From the IMG/VR virus record IMGVR_UViG_3300030419_007734, positions 817 to 40,745 of that record: 39,929 bases of DNA, one strand, 5' to 3'. The translations under genes and the position numbers were made by a program. Every line of letters begins with the position of its first letter. The first letter of the stretch is position 1. Source of the stretch: a virus. The notes beneath the pieces are model-generated. The model was not told the DNA's origin. It did not search any database and worked only from the letters and a program-made list of their open reading frames with translations. Of the stretch, positions 32,501 to 39,161 are shown one piece after another.

Positions 32501-34723
32501 ATCATGTACAACACGGTGAAAGGAGGAGTCGCTGTAGATTTCCCAATATTCACAGGTTCTGTTCCAGCAGCCGGCGGAACCTTTGCTATGAGCTATGTTG
32601 CGAATAATAAATTTGACTTCAGGTTGCCGTTTGAGGCGATAATTGAACCACACGCTTATATACCTCTTTCAGGATCCGACGGCGAAAATGGCTTACCTAG
32701 AACAATGAGGTATGTGTACCCGCACACATCTTCCGCGCATTATGTAAATGCCATGCCGGATATATTTTGTGATTGGGCAGGAGTCTATGACACAAAATAT
32801 ACCATGGCGGCAAACAACTGGTTTGGCGAGGTACCTAGGTTTTTTCTTAAAGATTCTAACTTGAACACTTATACTTCTTCACCAGAAAGTAAATTTAAAC
32901 CTATGCGTTCTGGTTCTTCCTACTTCATGGATGTTCGAATGTATAAAAGTGAAGAGTTCGTAATGTCTCATGGGATAGAACAAATTATGTTACACAATGG
33001 TAATGGCGATGGGGTCATGGCCTCCCGCCGAGGCGCACCCTATGGGTACCCATGTGAAGTTTATGGCGGCAACGACCGCCCATTTAAAACAAGAGGTGCC
33101 GGCGGCACACCATTGGACCATGGTCGCGACGCTATGGGCCTCCCTGGCTACGACCAACACGGAGTAACAGACGGAACCTACGGATCCAATTGGCTGATGG
33201 GTACTCATGATCCTGCTTATGCACCTTTTACACCGCCATATCTTTATGGCCAATCTACAGCACGTATCGTTTTTAGCCCTCATCAACATATAGAATTACT
33301 AGAGGGTGAATCTAGGCAATTTTCATTAGATGAAATTCTCGCCGGTTGCCGAATCGAAACAATATTAACTTCCAGCAACACTTTGCTTCACTGGTCAAAA
33401 GAGAATGGCTTCCTCGCCGGCCGTGAGGCAATGACAATAACTTCTTCGATGAACTTGTTTGGGAAATCTCGTCTCAAAGCAGTGGAATATGAAACCATAA
33501 CAGGAGACACGTTAACCAATGAATTTAAAGCGACAACAGCAAGAGACTCAGGGGATACCTCTTTTGATGTGTGGACAATTAGTACCAAGTTTGAAACCCC
33601 AATATTAAACTTTAGTGGAAGCAAAACTTATTCAGTTGAGGAGATGCGAGACACTTGGGGCCTCTCCAACGGGGCTACCACCAATTTGCCTGGCTACTCA
33701 TCTTCCGTCGGTGCAAGGATGATGTGGCAGGGTTACGGTGTAATGCCTAGTGGTTCTGATGGAATATTTTTAGATATGAAGGAAAGTTTCCCAATTGAGA
33801 TCTTGGGCAACAACGAAAAAACTGGATCATTAATTGATGTTTGTGGTTTCCGCCCGGGCCAGAAACGCCTCGGAGAACTAGCTGAAGAAAAGTTGATTTC
33901 CGAAGCAGTATTGGCAATACCTTTTGTTGAAAAGCAAGGAAAACGAGAATTCTTTACTATTCCCAAAACACTTTTTACAGCGGCACAAACCAAAATAATT
34001 GAACAAGGTCAGTCAAGACCTGGTAGTTCAATTGTAAATATGGTTGATAAATTGAAAAATTATTACCTGCCGCCTCATATGGATTTCATGACCAACAACA
34101 ATATAGATCCTTTTGCAATTTATGTTTTTGAGTTTACTCATATACTTGATAGGCAAGAATTGGCGGATATCTGGCAAAATGTAATGCCAGATATCGCTAG
34201 AAGCCCGGAGACACAAGAAGTTGTCTTTTGTCATGATTTAGAAGAAAACGAATTTTTTGGCGGAAACAAAATACCACCAGAAACGCAATGGATGGTATTC
34301 AAGGTCAAAAGAAGAGCAGAACAAAGTTATTGGAATGTTACAGCAGACACTGAAGACGATACACGTTTTGCATTTCAATTTGAAATCGGCGGAAGAAAAT
34401 CCGCCCCAGAGTATAATTATAATTGGCCGTATGATTACTTTTCTTTGGTCGAGCTAGCTAAACTTGAAGCTGAGGTTGAATTTACACCTTCAAGATCGAA
34501 ATCTGTAACTAGGAAGCCGGCCCCAAGAACTGGAGATGGAAGAGTGTTTGATAATGATAAAGATAGCGGAAGGCCAAAGAAACAAAGCCTGAGGAAGAGC
34601 GTTTCACCTACCCCTACGCGTACAACGCCTACAGCACCGACCAGAGCCACCCGTACAACGCCCACGGCACCAACCCCAGCTCGTGATCCTGGAGGGGGTA
34701 ATAGAGGCGGAGGTCGTTATTAA
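23516..34723 (+). CDS. Giant virion adhesin with LamG-like domains and internal repeats (about 3735 aa)
   Basis: ATG 23516 or ATG 23522 may be used; AGGG at 23509-23512 is spaced better for 23522. Residues about 190-380 form a laminin-G-like domain: VTIEFWLKKE, IDNKWHHYALTLKNNG, ELYLDGAF, SGSMDEFRYWKTKRN. A second LamG-like stretch lies near 690-920 (LSLTFECDTIF to KIGFARVWLDNIPNDII). Residues about 1485-1985 carry four copies of a beta domain with the core SDGTSVTFEIDNENDG. The rest is aromatic-rich structural sequence (for example YNALPWRYYYQL). The C-terminus has a Thr/Pro/Arg tandem repeat and ends GGGNRGGGRY. LamG domains commonly bind glycans, so the protein is probably a peripheral tail fibre or decorated baseplate protein for host contact. 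It shares TAATG with the next gene. Confidence 0.7.
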   Translation: MSMSVKDLFKDNKSKKVLPISSTEDMGKKAESKRYVEEYAKKRDRVHPRVDFTTASNFARFGSAEEYYVQSIRRIHNTYPYDGSLYEKIAWENSSSYLDLDFFKNRYPRTNGHAIFSPGSDWGTQAAAVDGVGIPTATSDIQYITFQGGPNQDADNSEIKKIFPDIKHRISGSKGANIYDADKRRQNNLKYDPSEGVTIEFWLKKEALVAAAKTKQECIFDLWNGSASGSSDYGRLSVRLMTTDTGASATPLELVFFSGSEGDRITYSSVTNSEIIDNKWHHYALTLKNNGTTMESELYLDGAFRELKSLTGRSINEVIPPQSSDSGSLTANLGAYRTISGSQEAGYGKLSGSMDEFRYWKTKRNAEQIGRFYRDQVGGGTNVDDANLDLGVYFKFNEGITQTSSVDARVLDYSGRLSNGFWTGYNSNCRNTESAIVESNAATQEFKDPIIYSFHPSVKALTEEYEKIGQEHDHTNNGSIYRSLPEWITSEDKAGEGHLLKLTQVMASYFDTLALQIQNMSTIKNPEYVSSSYEPLPFSHKLLENNGLVVPELFVNASVMEQFLERDEKKVFSNSLHKTKNLIYQNIYNNLNYIAKSKGTEKSFRNLIRCFGVDDELINLNIYGNNSVYNFDDEAVRYTSTKKKYIDFNHPTRNNSVVYQQTGSGITNSIGYISGSDGTGDNATSPGTPFAERGLSLTFECDTIFPKKLKTSAAGYYAYTDITSSIAGMHSVKRPQAMDGSTFVGTEDTGWSEDDINNFQIVAARDQKESPNVKFILTGSTGGRIPELSSSLYYDVYDNEKWNFAVRIVPANYPWATGVSGSYLDSAPASGEQPKYNVEFYGVNMVGDIKQNSFYLTGTLNESYGDTYIKRPKRIFVGAHRTDTTGSTLQKSDVKIGFARVWLDNIPNDIIDAHARDVSNFGTKNPYESAYLFEGGTAGGEGAPGDFAMTSSFGFIPQLSTLALNWDFQQVTGSDDTGEFVVLDHSSGSTHFTNSEGTVKKQNIYGTVGDIVGYRHTGIGRGFPASSSAVVDVEYLSTARQLLPEMLNNSSMVKVLTRDDEHFEADTRPEGFFFALEKSMYRTISEEILNYFATIKDFNNLIGEPVNRYRQSYKRMEKLRHVIFNNFKNTPDLDKYIEYYRWIDESINDIIEQLFPISAAHSDKIRTVVESHILERNKYVSKFPTTEERYIPRGRGLPSARIDATPKSISIGNGLSQAVGQQSSSPPRTENLSIKNQLAPAVTGKGNTQDNNPAWWARQTSDSIHLKTSGGSAADLAREKIVAAIIEKPTRITRKYEETITRTVAKDTIPATLSVAIDSGENIPGSTADENIPLIRATADTSQAITLEGGSLNVREEDKPQAGDAPRLDTATGLMRPGYKTRSNPNAALRLPTPDQPESERSTLSLRNVASFYTDDQDSTYVTNHHHDSPVRGIQSSFTRATVGGFGHRDNLNLPGRADTFPATITDRPEKFRFSGDPSALKEPKVAATATFTLSDKPDEVSTITLVDSDGTSVTFEIDNENDGVSGTNVAINNIYANGGGSQGTIIDLVAKINAQSSLDISAKNISTAATATFTLSDKPNETSTIKIIDSDGTAVTFEIDNEGDGVTSGNVAVNAIYAAGGGATGTAADLVAKINAQSSLDVVATNPSAGKVLLTQGTKGTKGHTTITTADPPATATFTFSDKPNETSTITIVDSDGTSVTFEIDNENDGVSGTNVAINNIYANGGGATGTAADLVAKINAQSSLDVVATNPSTGKVLLTQGLGGAAGNTTITVNNASHWNSVCSVNVPSAFTGGGRTHWDSVSTVNVPTAFTGAEDKISLKQKTKGSAGNTTITVASDAATATFTFSDKPNETSTITLTDSDGTSVVFEIDNENDGASGTNVAVNNIYANGGGAAGTAADLVAKINAQSSLDIVATNPSTGKVVLTQGTVGTGGNTTITVNDSSHWNGVCSVNVPSAFSGGGRSNWDSVSTVNVPTAFTNGSGADFKIYAPDIDHRDGTLNLDLPRTNYNQGPRRPVNIKNIQATTESLSTAIGNYNKNYDVLNISGRTANNKWFKDNYETVQTSSETPWITHPSGTDIGRLLGDIAAGDPRIGSMRNIDYLLPTRPRHESVITERFSSPGDFLTMTRGFLDPMAEEYSVYNALPWRYYYQLNSSGSVTDQGQTGSVALGTKGALGILGEDYLTRTGVHMAQHTTSSVHVNEEFSGLNVLLSRHQGQFGIDNPIGEIIEENYDSKAHYHKIHRNRRKRLEHTTTNYGEQYTVTTGSTYDNWHVQHAIPRSDLQYAWITASAFPRRATLGHTSTRPGYDGRVKKSLNLGSVDDPYIDAITFISRSEVCSFVSNTTSLRYWPQPWYQTGEREGSVGGSNYIERIPVDFAGMNTNIYEPITASTNTLGYPSMVFELNPSYPNIRTGQFGDVNYLNSNMNHDRDQHMHWAIWPLYRAFNPTLSGISSILNGILLHRNGPYGYPTWKQIRTGNHPVARHHKKNNTIQYIDYEQASAQIKGQTGVGKSYYINPFLSKEELLKNQPAPRFKKTIKSFTVSPITNKYSPMYHDIVDDEGNNIVLKHAYGNNLNFMPQEKLNANMKSVGESDDEQIYDVLTEEIRNNETLGLNKIVYREKIFPKDEFTYLNIARSRSDYNQTKHQRSTGTLGTQRTFWHSSGNLRSRNATSPNSMGIPMDYNVGSSSDDSANSGDVSTRIATAQQNPYAISLWPLDGLQVDRAQVRTLQTQPFVAGELAIPSSITMMASSPSGITGDYSGFYQQSSGHADAPEKALFAPATASQQYIYPNGFLSMVNETYNSYQLHNNGWMYDTYKLFRTTDISGKAPWYDSYEDYQANMRHLTQDYTILPEFRISEHMEHYIDNGFNFENNRFLTLDGAQVGVSASAPSTSGSYNDSFFKTYSHTDFMKYFGTISEDYEGLAEPTKMSLKCSGVKKLLPYNGFYPVLRAMQLGSLLSSSYAPYLSGSSIAKQGHNHTHWLQSLLQPFYAPGIMYNTVKGGVAVDFPIFTGSVPAAGGTFAMSYVANNKFDFRLPFEAIIEPHAYIPLSGSDGENGLPRTMRYVYPHTSSAHYVNAMPDIFCDWAGVYDTKYTMAANNWFGEVPRFFLKDSNLNTYTSSPESKFKPMRSGSSYFMDVRMYKSEEFVMSHGIEQIMLHNGNGDGVMASRRGAPYGYPCEVYGGNDRPFKTRGAGGTPLDHGRDAMGLPGYDQHGVTDGTYGSNWLMGTHDPAYAPFTPPYLYGQSTARIVFSPHQHIELLEGESRQFSLDEILAGCRIETILTSSNTLLHWSKENGFLAGREAMTITSSMNLFGKSRLKAVEYETITGDTLTNEFKATTARDSGDTSFDVWTISTKFETPILNFSGSKTYSVEEMRDTWGLSNGATTNLPGYSSSVGARMMWQGYGVMPSGSDGIFLDMKESFPIEILGNNEKTGSLIDVCGFRPGQKRLGELAEEKLISEAVLAIPFVEKQGKREFFTIPKTLFTAAQTKIIEQGQSRPGSSIVNMVDKLKNYYLPPHMDFMTNNNIDPFAIYVFEFTHILDRQELADIWQNVMPDIARSPETQEVVFCHDLEENEFFGGNKIPPETQWMVFKVKRRAEQSYWNVTADTEDDTRFAFQFEIGGRKSAPEYNYNWPYDYFSLVELAKLEAEVEFTPSRSKSVTRKPAPRTGDGRVFDNDKDSGRPKKQSLRKSVSPTPTRTTPTAPTRATRTTPTAPTPARDPGGGNRGGGRY
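28034..28137 (+). repeat. 104-bp perfect direct repeat, copy 1
   Basis: This stretch is base-for-base identical, by eye, to 28595-28698. It encodes the core of domain copy 1 in the giant adhesin. The offset is 561 bases, an exact multiple of three. Confidence 0.9.
28595..28698 (+). repeat. 104-bp perfect direct repeat, copy 2
   Basis: Identical to 28034-28137, including third codon positions, and in the same frame. The surrounding domain copies differ at many synonymous sites, so this pair looks like a recent duplication or gene conversion. Confidence 0.9.
34616..34675 (+). repeat. 33-bp tandem repeat encoding a Thr/Pro/Arg-rich tail
   Basis: Two 27-base units starting at 34616 and 34649 differ at four positions and encode TRTTPTAPT twice, separated by Arg-Ala. 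They lie just before the terminal Gly/Arg tail of the giant adhesin. Confidence 0.8.
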
Positions 34724-35751
34724 TGGCATTTTTTAATCCAAAAGAAGAAGTTATCGATGTTGAATTGACTCAATATGGAAAAAATTTATTAACAAGAGGT
34801 AAATTCAAACCAACTTTTTATGCATTTTTTGATGATGATATTATCTACGATTCAACCTATGCCGGCTTTGCTGAAATTCAAAATAATATAGAGGAGAGGA
34901 TTCAAAATCAAACTCCTCGTGCCCACACACAGTATGTTTATTCTGGTATTGAAGAAAATATTACCAACTTAACACCATCTGAAAGTGATAAAACAGCAAC
35001 TTTTGGCTTCGAAGCTTTTGCAATTGATCCGACCGTTGAAAATGAATACGCTCTAGGAGTACCCCTAGGTAACTCAAGCTTAAACTCCGACTACGCACCA
35101 GCATGGAATGTGGACTTCTTATATGGAAAAATAGACGATTATAAAAACTATATAACAGGATCCGCGATTACAGCCCGGCAAATACCTCAATTAGAAGCAA
35201 CTGTTGAATATGAATCTTACGTGACAAAGATTAATCCAAATACAGGTGATATAACAAAAGATTATATTCCCGATAATTTAAAGACAATTCTACAAGCAGG
35301 TTCAGATCCAAAAGAGTTAGGTATTTTTATACAAGAATATGGGAATCTTGAAAACAATGATTTAAAAGTTATGCAAATAAAACCAGATTTTCTACTTTTA
35401 GAAATATTAGAAGAGAACACGGATTATCAAGCAGATAACTTTGATATAGAAGTTTTCGTAATAGAGGAGAACGAAGATAAAAAAAACAACAAAACAGTGA
35501 GACATCAGAGACAGTTGTTTTTTTATGATCCAAAAAATGGTGAGGACTTAAATACAAATCATGTGGAGTATTATTTCGATTTGGATGTTGATAGAGAAAT
35601 CCCTTCAGATTATTTCTGTGCAGCTGATATACAAAAAGCCAAAAGAAAAAGTATTTTAGCCGACGGAGTTACCAATTTTGATTGCCCTGACGTCAGCGAT
35701 ACTAGAAATATATATGCTAAAAAACTTGAAGATATAGAGGAGCCCTGCTAA
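34723..35751 (+). CDS. Conserved phage structural protein of unknown role (342 aa)
   Basis: The N-terminus is distinctive: EVIDVELTQYGKNLLTRGKF followed by FYAFFDDDIIYDS. I associate this with a protein recurring in large marine phages near baseplate and fibre genes. The body is acidic and strand-rich, with an NN-rich region, and a late segment HVEYYFDLDVDREIP. Three Cys lie near the C-terminus (DYFCAADI, FDCPDV and the final Cys). No enzyme motif is visible. TAATG junctions on both sides indicate translational coupling to the two large structural proteins, so it is probably an assembly partner. That role is inferred. Confidence 0.6.
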   Translation: MAFFNPKEEVIDVELTQYGKNLLTRGKFKPTFYAFFDDDIIYDSTYAGFAEIQNNIEERIQNQTPRAHTQYVYSGIEENITNLTPSESDKTATFGFEAFAIDPTVENEYALGVPLGNSSLNSDYAPAWNVDFLYGKIDDYKNYITGSAITARQIPQLEATVEYESYVTKINPNTGDITKDYIPDNLKTILQAGSDPKELGIFIQEYGNLENNDLKVMQIKPDFLLLEILEENTDYQADNFDIEVFVIEENEDKKNNKTVRHQRQLFFYDPKNGEDLNTNHVEYYFDLDVDREIPSDYFCAADIQKAKRKSILADGVTNFDCPDVSDTRNIYAKKLEDIEEPC

Positions 35752-38700
35752 TGTCTAAAACCCGAAGAACAGGCCGGCCGCAAACAAGCCGAAGCAAAAG
35801 AAATGTTCGTGTGCCAACTCCAAAAGGTGTACAACGTGCTGCTTTGCCGAAGGTCAACGTTAGAAGGGTGTCTTTATTTGGCGACGGCGATGGCGCAACC
35901 GTCAATATTAATTTCTTTATAGAGTTACCAAATCTTGGAAATAGCATCCCAGAGAACCTTTTTAAAAATTTTCATATTATAGTAGTCCAATGTACAAGCC
36001 AAAAGCAATCTGACAGCCTCAAACGCCTGACCGCTGAGATGCTGTCTAAAACAGTGTATGATAGTTTTCGCACAGGCTTTGGCTCGCAAAGAATATTCTC
36101 AATCGACCAAAAACAACTAAGAAATTTAAAAGACCCTGCAGTCTCTGAAAAGAAAATGCTAAGTTTTAGTCTAGACGAAGAAGGTCCTTTCAAACTGAAG
36201 ACAAGAAAACATACACATTTAAGCTATATTTTTGTTCCGTTTCTCAATAACCAAGGACAGATACAGTTTGGCACACCAACAATTGAAGTTGTGTTTAATA
36301 ATGGTCGCAAAATTACAAGAGGTCATGCACTGGTGGACAAAAACACCGGGCGCCCCCACACAGGGCACGCAACAACGACTCGTCCGTCACAGAGTGCGGC
36401 CGTCGCAGCCCGAAGAAGATCGGACTCTGCCGGCCCTGCTGCCGAACGTCCAGCTACTCGCCCCATTTACGCGCAGGAAACGGACTCTAGAGGCGTGGCC
36501 ACCGGTGAAGTCAAAGAACTCGAAGTGGTGGAAGTACCGAATATCACAATTCAAGATAATACAATTTGGACAAAATTAAAAATTGATAATTCGAGTTTTC
36601 AAGCTCAAGCAGTATCAACTATAAGAGACAACCCTGCTCCTACCGCTTATGACCCCATAAAAAGTGTTTCTACAATATCAGATGATAAGAAAGCTTACTT
36701 TAGCGACCTTTCATTTTCTAAAAGCGACGATCAGTATCAAAGCAACAAAATCATGCTCAGCATAAACTTTAAAAAAATGGCTACCGATGCAGCTTTATAC
36801 CCATGGCTTATACAAAACTCAGATCAAGCCGAACAAATTATAAAACTTACAAAAATTAAATCCTTAAAGGTTATTAGAAGATGTACGAAGTGTGTAGAAA
36901 CCTCAACACCACTTGGTATGGCAACGCACAAGGGCACTGAGCCGACTGAAGAGAAAGTTCATATAGTTGCACAAAGTGCAGACGAGTCTGGGCGCCTCAA
37001 AACAAAAACAACTGAGACTTCTTCAAACAATCAAACAGAGTCGACTGTTCTTGCCGGTTCGATTTCTGAAATAAAACTTATCTCAGATACAGAAGAAATT
37101 AGGAGTTTCGCCATAACAGACAATCAAGTTAATTCAATGGGCGGAAAACACCAGTATGGTATAGAAGTCGAGATCGAGGAAGCGACAAAGCTTTATTTAA
37201 ACCAAAGACTCAGGCAACTACAGGATGCGATTGGAATAATCAGTCTTTATATGTATGCTGCGAATCGCATTGATACAAAAGCAAGAAGACCTTATTGGGA
37301 TGAAAAGCAGAACAAATTTACAAGTACGTTCGAATCTCAATTACAGCCACCACATCACAGAATCGGTCTTCTGAACGCAATAACGACTTATTTAACAACT
37401 TTGTCGGACTTAACATCAAAAATTATCAACGTTGATATAGTAGCCAGAGAGTTGTTCAATTTAATAGCACCAGAAAATGGGACTATGGATAATATATTAC
37501 GTCTTGTAGAAGAAATGAGAAACCTGCAACAAAAAATACACGATATGGCCACCGGCAAAAAAAGAGATACAGTTTCAAAAGGAGAGGTCCAGTCAATGAG
37601 GCACAAGGCGCCAGACGCTGGTCAAAGTTTGTATAAAACATGGTTCGATGACCTATATAATTCTTCTGCAGACATAAAAAATGGCGGAAAAGTTGGTTAC
37701 AAATTTTTACCAATAGACGAAGAAGATCCAGGTGCAACCTCTCCGGGCCCCCCAATTGTAGCTCAAAGAGTGTATGAGGAAATGATACAACAGCAACATA
37801 ATAGAATATTCAAGGTAGAAGGAAATATTTCCATAACAGAAGATATTCAGGCAGACATTTCCTCAACAAAACCGACCTATTTATCTCCGGTGTCAGTTAG
37901 GACCGAGGAGTCGGAAATTCAATATAATCCTCGCGACATCGCTTCAAGACGTACAATGTTTCACGATGTCGATAAATATAGTGAAATTACTACGGACGCT
38001 CTAAAACACAACATGGGTATCGGCATAGAAAATAGGTCTACGCGACCTCAAAAATCCGCAAGAACATATCAGGCCGTTCCAGATAAGCAAAGGGGCCTAA
38101 GATTAATTGATAATTTAATTGATCTTTATTCAAGCAAAGGTTGCACGGTTGAGGGTATAAGCAGTTTTTCTTCACAAAATTGTGAGGAAGATTCCTCTTT
38201 GTTCTCTAGAAGAGCCCCCGCGACCACAAAAAATGTAATCGACAAGCGTCGCGCCCCAAAAGATAAAGGTACCCTGGACAAAGAAGCGATTTCTATGGCA
38301 GAAAATAACAATCTAAACCCAAAGAAGGCACTAATGACTCTCGCTGGTTCTCTTACACCAAAAAACAATTCCTCTTGGCGAAAGCGCGGCATAAAAAATA
38401 GTGATCTTAATCTGAAACTAGATCGAAGTAAGTTAAAATCCATGCCTACGGAAAAAATAAATGATTTACCAAACCAAATCAATGCACTAATGGCCATGGC
38501 CACTAGCCAAGAAAATGAAAAGGCCTTAACTGTCGACACCAACAAATTAAACCCAGTTGATAAGGACAATAATGATTTTTATCAAGAAAACTTCGCAAAT
38601 TTAAGGCAGGTTAACATGTTAGTTGGATTCGAAACAGTCAATGGAGAATCTCAGATGAAAAAACCAATTTACAAGAAGTTAAAGCAAGAAGATATTAATT

Positions 38701-39161
38701 CTTTACCAGCTGGTCAAATGGCTTTTTGTAAAACCACCATATATGAAAATGTTGAAGTTGGCATTGAGCGAAATCGCGAACTCGAATTGCCAGTATACAA
38801 TGAGGCTTTTGTCTTAAAGAGTGATAGGACTTCTGAAACAATAAATTCTCCTCGAAGATCTGAAGTGAGCAGAAAAACAAAAGAAAGAAGAGAAGTAAAA
38901 AACCCAGAGCGCGCCACAGCAATAAAAATTGACCCAGCAAGCATATACACCGATGGTGAATTTATTGGAACAAACCCAGACAACTCTGCACCCAAAATTA
39001 AAAGGTTAACCCCTCGTCCAAAACGAGGAAGGCCCCCGAAAGAAAGACGGACAGCTGCTAGCAGCCCTACTGCTCCTACATCGCCAAGTACCAGGCCAAC
39101 TAGGCCTCGCCCAGGCGGTCCAATGACTGGCGGATCCGGTGGAACTGGAGGGGGATATTAA
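35751..39161 (+). CDS. Large structural protein, basic N-terminus and Gly-rich C-terminus (1136 aa)
   Basis: The N-terminal 40 residues are strongly basic (KTRRTGRPQTSRSKRNVRV). Then comes a strand-rich domain of about 160 residues (VRRVSLFGDGDGATVNINFF; HLSYIFVPFLNNQGQIQFG). Residues about 200-245 are an Arg/Ala/Thr/Pro low-complexity linker. A helical stretch follows near 475-610 (KLYLNQRLRQLQDAIGIISL). A single CTKC pair occurs near residue 380. The C-terminus is Pro/Thr/Arg-rich and ends GGSGGTGGGY, similar in style to the end of the 3735-aa protein. No family is recognised. Gene order and size suggest a tail-fibre or baseplate-peripheral component made with the giant adhesin. Confidence 0.6.
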   Translation: MSKTRRTGRPQTSRSKRNVRVPTPKGVQRAALPKVNVRRVSLFGDGDGATVNINFFIELPNLGNSIPENLFKNFHIIVVQCTSQKQSDSLKRLTAEMLSKTVYDSFRTGFGSQRIFSIDQKQLRNLKDPAVSEKKMLSFSLDEEGPFKLKTRKHTHLSYIFVPFLNNQGQIQFGTPTIEVVFNNGRKITRGHALVDKNTGRPHTGHATTTRPSQSAAVAARRRSDSAGPAAERPATRPIYAQETDSRGVATGEVKELEVVEVPNITIQDNTIWTKLKIDNSSFQAQAVSTIRDNPAPTAYDPIKSVSTISDDKKAYFSDLSFSKSDDQYQSNKIMLSINFKKMATDAALYPWLIQNSDQAEQIIKLTKIKSLKVIRRCTKCVETSTPLGMATHKGTEPTEEKVHIVAQSADESGRLKTKTTETSSNNQTESTVLAGSISEIKLISDTEEIRSFAITDNQVNSMGGKHQYGIEVEIEEATKLYLNQRLRQLQDAIGIISLYMYAANRIDTKARRPYWDEKQNKFTSTFESQLQPPHHRIGLLNAITTYLTTLSDLTSKIINVDIVARELFNLIAPENGTMDNILRLVEEMRNLQQKIHDMATGKKRDTVSKGEVQSMRHKAPDAGQSLYKTWFDDLYNSSADIKNGGKVGYKFLPIDEEDPGATSPGPPIVAQRVYEEMIQQQHNRIFKVEGNISITEDIQADISSTKPTYLSPVSVRTEESEIQYNPRDIASRRTMFHDVDKYSEITTDALKHNMGIGIENRSTRPQKSARTYQAVPDKQRGLRLIDNLIDLYSSKGCTVEGISSFSSQNCEEDSSLFSRRAPATTKNVIDKRRAPKDKGTLDKEAISMAENNNLNPKKALMTLAGSLTPKNNSSWRKRGIKNSDLNLKLDRSKLKSMPTEKINDLPNQINALMAMATSQENEKALTVDTNKLNPVDKDNNDFYQENFANLRQVNMLVGFETVNGESQMKKPIYKKLKQEDINSLPAGQMAFCKTTIYENVEVGIERNRELELPVYNEAFVLKSDRTSETINSPRRSEVSRKTKERREVKNPERATAIKIDPASIYTDGEFIGTNPDNSAPKIKRLTPRPKRGRPPKERRTAASSPTAPTSPSTRPTRPRPGGPMTGGSGGTGGGY

